Shown here: piece after piece, positions 1 through 3,927 of the stretch
How positions within the stretch are numbered: the stretch's first letter is position 1
Layout: the number at the start of each line of letters is the position of its first letter
DNA from: Propionibacteriaceae bacterium
GTDB lineage: Bacteria > Actinomycetota > Actinomycetes > Propionibacteriales > Propionibacteriaceae
NCBI GenBank assembly: GCA_030528545.1
Contig: JAUMYR010000088.1
Span: 6,147-11,621 of the forward strand
Direction: 5' to 3'
Length of the DNA stretch: 5,475 bases
Program-made: the position numbers and the translations under genes
The notes under the pieces: model-generated
What the model was told of the DNA's origin: nothing
The model's input: the letters and a program-made list of their open reading frames with translations, nothing else
Database searches by the model: none

Positions 1-51
1 GGCCTCCTTCGACCGGACCAGATCGCGGTGGGGTAGCCCATCGCGACCCAT
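1..51 (-). CDS. 5' end of a leftward gene, product unknown (partial)
   Basis: An ATG at 51-49 on the minus strand opens a frame with no stop to the window edge, giving 17 codons that begin MGRDGLPHRDLV. About three quarters of the codons end in G or C, as expected for coding DNA here. There is no Shine-Dalgarno, but a strong-looking minus-strand promoter places its -10 box (64-59) exactly 7 nt before the ATG, which suits a leaderless mRNA starting at the A of the ATG. The fragment is too short to name a family. The rival reading is the tail of a rightward gene ending at the TAG at 34-36 (frame 1, ending DQIAVG). Its codon bias is equally good, so the call rests mainly on the promoter. Confidence 0.4.
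   Translation of the reverse strand, partial: MGRDGLPHRDLVRSKEA
23..46. repeat. 10-bp inverted repeat with 4-nt loop
   Basis: Bases 23-32 (TCGCGGTGGG) pair with 37-46 (CCCATCGCGA) around the loop GTAG. As plus-strand RNA there are ten pairs including one G-U. As minus-strand RNA the same position becomes an A-C mismatch. If the leftward gene is real, this hairpin begins two bases after its start codon. If instead a rightward gene ends at 34-36, it would be a terminator-like stem around its stop, but the T-rich DNA downstream does not form a clean tract directly after the stem. Confidence 0.55.
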
Positions 52-58
52 ATGTCTG

Positions 59-120
59 TTTATATCAGGTTTTGAGTTGCTTTGCAAGGTTTTTGCTTTG
101 TTTAACTTTGTTCGTCTTTG
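59..120 (-). promoter_or_regulatory. Leftward sigma70-type promoter with A-rich upstream element
   Basis: On the minus strand, TTGCAA (87-82) is followed after exactly 17 bp by TATAAA (64-59). TG stands one base ahead of the hexamer, giving an extended -10. The -10 matches TATAAT at five of six positions and the -35 matches TTGACA at four of six. Upstream of the -35, positions 88-120 are strongly A-rich on this strand, with repeated CAAAG, which resembles an UP element. The predicted start lies at about 52-51, on the ATG of the leftward frame. In such GC-rich DNA this AT-rich strip stands out clearly. Confidence 0.55.
80..120. repeat. Helically spaced CTTTG pentamers
   Basis: CTTTG occurs at 80-84, 96-100, 106-110 and 116-120. 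The last three copies are exactly 10 bp apart, so their T-tracts fall on one face of the helix and could bend the DNA. Seen from the minus strand they are the CAAAG copies upstream of the leftward promoter. An UP-element or curvature role, or a protein-binding role, is inference. Confidence 0.4.
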
Positions 121-184
121 GTCTGGGGCGGTTGCTGGGGGTGCCCCGGGCGTGGACGGCGGCCCGAGGGCGAGTCGGCGACAT

Positions 185-190
185 TAGGCT
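185..190 (+). promoter_or_regulatory. -10 box for a possibly leaderless malic enzyme mRNA
   Basis: TAGGCT fits the actinobacterial -10 pattern TANNNT and ends 6 nt before the ATG at 197, so transcription could start at the start codon itself. No convincing -35 lies 16-19 bp upstream, which is common for actinobacterial promoters. No good Shine-Dalgarno precedes the ATG. Alternatively, transcription could start in the T-rich strip further upstream, giving a leader of about 80 nt. Confidence 0.4.
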
Positions 191-196
191 GGGTAT

Positions 197-1906
197 ATGT
201 CCCGAGCCGAGTTTGAGTTTGTCCATACCCCAGACGGTGAGGTGGTGCGCATCGCGGCGCGCGGACGCGACGTGCTCGCCAACCCGATGATCAACATGGG
301 GACGGCGTTCACGCAGGAGGAGCGCCGGGCCCTGCAGCTCACCGGACTGTTGCCCCCGGGGGTGGCGACGATCGGGGAACAGATGCGCAGGCTGCGGCTG
401 CAATACGACCGGGAACCGGATGACTTGGCCAAGAACCAGTTTCTCAACGGCCTGCTGAACCGCAACGAGGTGCTGTTTTACCGGCTCATCACGGCCAACC
501 TGGAAGAGATGCTGCCGATCATCTACACCCCGACCATCGGCGAGGCGATCAAGGCCTATTCGAACTGGTACCTTCGCCCGCGCGGGGTCTTCCTGAGCAT
601 CGACCAGCCGGACGCGATCGATGACGCGCTGCAGTGTTATGGGCACGGCCCGGGCGATGTCGACCTCATCGTGGTCACCGACTCCGAGGGGATCTTGGGC
701 ATCGGCGATCAGGGCGTGGGCGGGATCAAAATCTCGGTCGGCAAACTCGCGGTCTACACCGCCGCCGCCGGTATCCATCCCAGGCGGGTGCTGCCCGTGG
801 TCTTGGATGTCGGAACCGACAACCTTGATCTGCTCAACCAGGACGGTTATCTCGGGTTGCGTCATGCGCGGATCCGGGGTCAGCGCTATGACGACTTCAT
901 CGCCCGGTTCGTCGAATCGGCGACGAGGCTATTCCCGGACGCGATGCTGCACTGGGAGGACTTCGGGGCGGCCAACGGCCACCGCATCCTGGCGCGCTAC
1001 AAAGACGAGATCTGCACCTTCAACGACGACATCCAGGGCACCGCCGCAGTGGTCGTGGCCGCGGCGCTGTCGGCGGTGCGGGCCTCCGGGCAGCGACTCA
1101 TGGATCAGCGGATCGTGATCCATGGCGCGGGCAGCGCGGGCATCGGCATCGCCGATCTGATGGTCGAGGCCATGGTGCGCGAGGGGCTCAGCCCGACCGA
1201 GGCGCGCTCCCGGTTCTGGGGCCTGGGCAGCAAGGGGTGTTTGCGGGAGGGGGTCGCGATGCGCGAGTTCCAGGAACCCTATGCCCGGCCGCTGTCCGAG
1301 CTGGAGTCCTGGCGGGTGGATTCACCGGGGCGATACGAACTCGCCGATGTGGTGCGCAATGTTCGTCCCACCATGCTCATCGGCACATCGGCCCAGCCGG
1401 GGGCCTTCGACGAGCGGATGGTCCGAGAACTCGCGGCCCAGGTCACCAGACCCATCATCATGCCCCTGTCGAACCCGACAACTCTGGCCGAGGCCACCCC
1501 GGCGGACCTGCTGGCCTGGACCCAGGGGAGGGCGCTCATCGCGACCGGATCGCCTTTCCAGCCGGTGCTGCACGGCGAGGTGACCTACACCATCGCCCAG
1601 GCCAACAACGCGCTGATCTTCCCAGGGCTGGGGCTCGGCACCATCGTGACGAAGGCCACCCGGGTCACCACCGGGATGCTGGCCGCGGCGGCCAGCGCCG
1701 TGGCGTCGATGGTGGACGCCCGCGCCGCCGGTTCCGCGCTGCTACCGCCGATCGTCAGCCTTCGGGCGGTCTCGGCGACGGTCGGCCTGGCGGTCGCGCG
1801 GGCGGCGGTGGCCGACGGCGTGGCCAGGGTCGAGCTGACCGACCCCGTGCAGCAGGTCTATGAGGCGATGTGGCAGCCGCGTTACCCGCGAGTCGAGATC
1901 GTGTGA
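197..1906 (+). CDS. Malic enzyme family protein, large type (malic or malolactic enzyme)
   Basis: The family oxidatively decarboxylates L-malate to pyruvate and CO2 with NAD(P)+, or in the malolactic branch converts malate to lactate and CO2. The protein is cytosolic. Its 569 aa fit the large bacterial type (E. coli MaeA is about 565). The N-terminal malic domain covers roughly 30-275. Visible are the YTPTIG motif with catalytic Tyr110, Lys183 in VGKLAVYTAAAGI, metal ligands Glu254/Asp255 (WEDFG) and Asp278 (FNDDIQGT). The NAD-binding domain (about 280-545) has GAGSAG at 310-315 and LSNPT at 424-428. Two oddities: the Arg usual in TDGERILG is Gly165 (TDSEGILG), and the acidic residue usually ending the second NAD-domain strand is Gly344 (LGSKG). 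Gly165 and the TYTIAQANNALIFPGLGLG stretch recall malolactic enzymes, whereas YTP and ATGSPF are malic-enzyme-like. The family call is firm, but the reaction and the NAD versus NADP choice are not. The ATG at 197 is the first start in frame with a nearby -10 box, and the length suits the family. Confidence 0.93.
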   Translation: MSRAEFEFVHTPDGEVVRIAARGRDVLANPMINMGTAFTQEERRALQLTGLLPPGVATIGEQMRRLRLQYDREPDDLAKNQFLNGLLNRNEVLFYRLITANLEEMLPIIYTPTIGEAIKAYSNWYLRPRGVFLSIDQPDAIDDALQCYGHGPGDVDLIVVTDSEGILGIGDQGVGGIKISVGKLAVYTAAAGIHPRRVLPVVLDVGTDNLDLLNQDGYLGLRHARIRGQRYDDFIARFVESATRLFPDAMLHWEDFGAANGHRILARYKDEICTFNDDIQGTAAVVVAAALSAVRASGQRLMDQRIVIHGAGSAGIGIADLMVEAMVREGLSPTEARSRFWGLGSKGCLREGVAMREFQEPYARPLSELESWRVDSPGRYELADVVRNVRPTMLIGTSAQPGAFDERMVRELAAQVTRPIIMPLSNPTTLAEATPADLLAWTQGRALIATGSPFQPVLHGEVTYTIAQANNALIFPGLGLGTIVTKATRVTTGMLAAAASAVASMVDARAAGSALLPPIVSLRAVSATVGLAVARAAVADGVARVELTDPVQQVYEAMWQPRYPRVEIV

Positions 1907-1917
1907 CGTGAGACCTT

Positions 1918-1939
1918 ATTGCGAGCTATCGCTCGCGGT
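1918..1939 (+). terminator. Small hairpin after the malic enzyme gene, possible terminator
   Basis: GCGAGC (1921-1926) and GCTCGC (1931-1936) form a perfect 6-bp stem around TATC, extended outward by one A-T and two G-U pairs to 1918 and 1939. It starts 12 nt after the TGA stop at 1904-1906. No T-tract follows, so it would be a U-less terminator, a type proposed for high-GC actinobacteria, or simply an RNA-stabilising 3' stem. Confidence 0.4.
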
Positions 1940-1949
1940 GGTAGTCCGG

Positions 1950-1979
1950 TGACTCGGGGAACCGGGAGTGTTGTAACTT
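1950..1979 (+). promoter_or_regulatory. Weak candidate promoter for the TM2 gene
   Basis: TAACTT (1974-1979) fits TANNNT. A poor -35-like TGACTC (1950-1955) stands 18 bp upstream. A start near 1986 would give a leader of about 27 nt carrying the Shine-Dalgarno. The case rests on position as much as sequence, and read-through from the malic enzyme gene is possible. Confidence 0.3.
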
Positions 1980-2000
1980 GTCTGGTGGCAATGCGAATTT

Positions 2001-2010
2001 GAGGAGGAGA
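2001..2010 (+). promoter_or_regulatory. Strong ribosome binding site of the TM2 gene
   Basis: GAGGAGGAGA contains a full AGGAGG (2002-2007) and a second overlapping GGAGA, spaced correctly from the ATG at 2013. It fixes that start and is far stronger than the signal before any other gene in the window, so the small protein is probably translated efficiently. Confidence 0.85.
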
Positions 2011-2012
2011 AC

Positions 2013-2276
2013 ATGTCATACGCGCAGGGTCCTTACGTTGGGCCTCCCGCTGAACCGAAGTCGAGGCTGGCCGCTGGCCTGCTCGGCATCTTTCTGGGCG
2101 CATTCGGGGTCCACCGGTTCTATCTCGGTTACAACCAGATGGGCATCATCCAGATCGTGGTCACCCTCGTGACCTGCGGCATAGGCAGCATCTGGGGCTT
2201 CATCGAGGGCATCATGATCATCGCGGGCGCCGAGTCGTTCCGGCGCGACGCTAACGGAGTGCCGCTGCGCGACTGA
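2013..2276 (+). CDS. TM2 domain membrane protein (87 aa)
   Basis: A short hydrophilic Tyr/Pro/Gly-rich N-terminus (1-17) is followed by two hydrophobic segments, about 19-34 and 44-72, and a short charged tail (73-87). The linker between them, GVHRFYLG (32-39), is the hallmark of the TM2 family (GxHRFYLG), and the end of the second helix (IGSIWGFIEGIMII, about 57-70) matches the family's GxxGIWxLID pattern. Family members are small bacterial membrane proteins of mostly unknown function; some are fused to other domains. One difference is that the Asp usual in that last motif is Glu65 here. The start is fixed by the strong Shine-Dalgarno. The next gene begins 43 bp downstream in the same direction, but with its own promoter-like element, so co-transcription is uncertain. 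No specific function can be assigned. Confidence 0.88.
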   Translation: MSYAQGPYVGPPAEPKSRLAAGLLGIFLGAFGVHRFYLGYNQMGIIQIVVTLVTCGIGSIWGFIEGIMIIAGAESFRRDANGVPLRD

Positions 2277-2283
2277 ACCCGCG

Positions 2284-2336
2284 GGCCGTCGGCGGTCAGG
2301 GCTCGCTAGACTCGGGCCCGTGACCGCCGACAGCCT
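2284..2336 (+). promoter_or_regulatory. Long inverted repeat spanning the GTPase gene start
   Basis: GTCGGCGGTCA (2288-2298) is the exact reverse complement of TGACCGCCGAC (2321-2331). Inside it, GGGCTCG (2299-2305) pairs with CGGGCCC (2313-2319) with one G-U. This makes an 18-bp stem whose only bulge is G2320, the first base of the GTG start codon. The loop (2306-2312) is C plus the -10 box TAGACT. Outside a single C/A mismatch, 2283-2286 pair with 2333-2336, one of these pairs being G-U. An mRNA read through from upstream would bury the start codon. As DNA, the 11-bp arms are centred 33 bp apart, about three helical turns, and could be an operator flanking the -10 box. Confidence 0.65.
2307..2312 (+). 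promoter_or_regulatory. -10 box for a leaderless GTPase mRNA
   Basis: TAGACT is a common actinobacterial -10 form and ends 7 nt before the GTG at 2320. A transcript would therefore begin at about the start codon, which fits the absence of a Shine-Dalgarno. No clear -35 is visible 16-18 bp upstream, where the left arm of the inverted repeat lies. Confidence 0.5.
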
Positions 2337-3846
2337 TGCCGCACACCTTGACGCCCTCGCGCGCGCAGCGGGCCTTGCCGCTGGGCGGAGTGACGTCAGT
2401 GAGGCGCGGCGGGTGGGTGCCCAGGCCAGCGCCCGCCTGTCTTTCCCCGACGGCCAGACCGTCGTCGCCCTGGCCGGAGCGACCGGTTCTGGTAAGTCAT
2501 CGCTGTTCAACGCTTTGTCTGGGACGACGCTGGCCGAGCCGGGCATGTTGCGTCCCACCACCTCGCGGGCCGTCGCCGCGGCCTTCGGCACCGACGCCGA
2601 GGGCGTGCTGAACTGGCTGCGGATCCACAGCCGATATGACGTTCGCGGCGCTCGCCCCGATCTCAACGGGCTGGTGCTGCTCGATCTGCCAGACCACGAT
2701 TCGATCGAGCGCTCCCACCGCGACGAGGTCGAGCGGCTGGTGCGGGTCGTTGACCAGCTGATCTGGGTCGTCGATCCCCAGAAATATGCTGACGCGGCTC
2801 TGCATGTCGACTTCCTGCGTCCCCTCGCCGGCCACGGGGTGGTGGCCAGGGTCGTCCTCAACCACATCGATCAGCTGGGCGAGCAGGACCGGAGGCGGTG
2901 CATGCTCGACCTGCGGAGGATCCTGGACGACGAGGGCCTCTCCGGGGTGCCGCTGTCGGCGACCTCTGCCGTGACCGGTGAGGGCATCGACGAGCTCCGC
3001 GAGGAGATCGTGGAGGTGGTCCGGCGCAAGGCGGCAGCTGCGGTGCGGCTGCGTTCGGACATCCAGCGGGCCGCGCATGGCCTCGCCGGGCAGCTCGGGG
3101 CCAGTGCCGGTGAGTCCTTCACCGAGGCGACGGTCGCCCGGGTCCGGGGAGTGATGGTCGAGGCCGCGGGAGTCGAGCGGGTGGTCGCCGCCGTGGAGGA
3201 CGCGGTGCGGCAACGGGGGCGGCACCTCACGGGATGGCCAGTGCTGTCGTGGCTGCCGGGTCGGCGCGGCGGCGTGCCCCTCGGCGCGGAGGCCCAGGGC
3301 AGCGGGGCGGGATGGCTGGCCTTGCCGCGCCGTGCCGTGGTGCAGCGTGCCCCGATCGCCAGCGCGGTGCGGGCCGCCGCGCGCGACGCGGCGAGCGGCC
3401 TACCGGAGGGGTGGCGGGACGCGGTGCTGGCCGCAGGCAGCGCCAGCGTGGACCGGGTGGCCGATGAGCTGGGTTCGGCGATCTCGGCCACGGAGCTGCC
3501 GCGTCCGGGGGCGTCCTGGTGGGCGAGCGTGCGCAACCTGCAGTGGGTGCTGTTCGTCCTAGCCGTGCTGGGGGCGGTGCTATTGCTGGTGAACGTGTTC
3601 GTCGGGGAGGTCCTTCCCGCGTCCTGGGCGCTGTGGTTGCTGGCCGGTGGGGCCTCGGGCGGGGTGCTGCTGGGGCTGGTGAGCAGGCCTTTGAACGCGG
3701 CCCTGGCCCGCAGGGTGGGGCAGCAGGCGCGGGCCGCGCTGACGGCCTCGGTGAACCGGGTGGCCGATGCCGAGGTCATTGACCCGATCCGGGGTGAGGT
3801 GGAGCGCCACGACCGGGCCGTGGAGTTGCTGGCCCGGATCGGGTGA
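2320..3846 (+). CDS. Membrane-anchored Era/YfjP/dynamin-like GTPase
   Basis: A 508-aa protein with an N-terminal G domain (about 45-237) and a C-terminal membrane hairpin. The G1 P-loop is GATGSGKSS (53-61), G2 is Thr80/Thr81 (RPTTSR), G3 is DLPD (122-125), G4 is NHID (181-184) and G5 is the SATS region (213-216), followed by GEGIDELREEI typical of Era-like GTPases. G3 departs from DxxG and G4 from NKxD, while the P-loop is intact. The middle (about 240-395) is Ala/Arg-rich and probably helical. Two hydrophobic segments follow, about 407-428 and 434-454, with a basic stretch after them and a helical tail. Actinobacterial proteins of this build are usually annotated as GTPase, YfjP family, or wrongly as ABC transporter; related dynamin-like proteins remodel membranes. 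The precise role is unknown. GTG is chosen as start because of the -10 box 7 nt upstream, although there is no Shine-Dalgarno. No partner dynamin-like GTPase lies upstream. Confidence 0.85.
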   Translation: MTADSLAAHLDALARAAGLAAGRSDVSEARRVGAQASARLSFPDGQTVVALAGATGSGKSSLFNALSGTTLAEPGMLRPTTSRAVAAAFGTDAEGVLNWLRIHSRYDVRGARPDLNGLVLLDLPDHDSIERSHRDEVERLVRVVDQLIWVVDPQKYADAALHVDFLRPLAGHGVVARVVLNHIDQLGEQDRRRCMLDLRRILDDEGLSGVPLSATSAVTGEGIDELREEIVEVVRRKAAAAVRLRSDIQRAAHGLAGQLGASAGESFTEATVARVRGVMVEAAGVERVVAAVEDAVRQRGRHLTGWPVLSWLPGRRGGVPLGAEAQGSGAGWLALPRRAVVQRAPIASAVRAAARDAASGLPEGWRDAVLAAGSASVDRVADELGSAISATELPRPGASWWASVRNLQWVLFVLAVLGAVLLLVNVFVGEVLPASWALWLLAGGASGGVLLGLVSRPLNAALARRVGQQARAALTASVNRVADAEVIDPIRGEVERHDRAVELLARIG

Positions 3847-3873
3847 ACCCGGCCCGGGGATGGTGGCGCAACG

Positions 3874-3906
3874 CTGACCTGCTGGCATACTAGGTCAGGT
3901 TGTTTT
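3874..3906 (+). terminator. Probable intrinsic terminator after the GTPase gene
   Basis: CTGACCT (3874-3880) pairs perfectly with AGGTCAG (3892-3898) around 11 nt; one G-U pair can shorten the loop to 9. TTGTTTT follows at 3900-3906. A stem plus a T-rich tail 28 nt after the TGA stop (3844-3846) fits a rho-independent terminator, though the stem is short and the loop large. The same repeat brackets the candidate ettA -10 box, so it could instead be an operator. Confidence 0.5.
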
Positions 3907-3922
3907 CGCGAGCTTGGAAGGG
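3886..3922 (+). promoter_or_regulatory. ettA start region: weak -10 and clear ribosome binding site
   Basis: GGAAGGG (3916-3922) sits 5 nt before the GTG at 3928 and fixes that start. CATACT (3886-3891) matches TATAAT at four of six positions and would give a leader of about 30 nt. No good -35 was found. The ribosome binding site is well supported, the promoter only weakly. Confidence 0.5.
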
Positions 3923-3927
3923 CCGTA

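Noticed and set aside
1..36. Tail of a rightward gene ending at TAG 34-36 (ending DQIAVG)
   Set aside because: Codon bias is compatible, but only 11 codons are visible and the strong minus-strand promoter favours the divergent gene. It is kept as the main alternative.
147..166. CGGGC / GCCCG inverted repeat upstream of the malic enzyme start
   Set aside because: Only five pairs with a 10-nt loop, expected by chance in such GC-rich DNA.
72..290. Plus-strand frame whose first 30 residues resemble a signal peptide or membrane segment
   Set aside because: The hydrophobic run is a product of the T-rich strip. It has a TTG start without a ribosome site, and more than a third of it overlaps the well-supported malic enzyme gene in another frame.
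65..865. Long minus-strand frame of 266 codons opposite the malic enzyme gene
   Set aside because: It is an antisense shadow of a clear family match, common in GC-rich coding DNA, with low-complexity composition and no recognisable motif.
1958..1972. GGAACC and GTT as an extracytoplasmic sigma factor promoter
   Set aside because: The spacing is 6 bp instead of the roughly 16 bp required.
2278..2285. CCCGCGGG palindrome after the TM2 stop codon
   Set aside because: It is too short to be informative in GC-rich DNA, although it abuts the longer inverted repeat.
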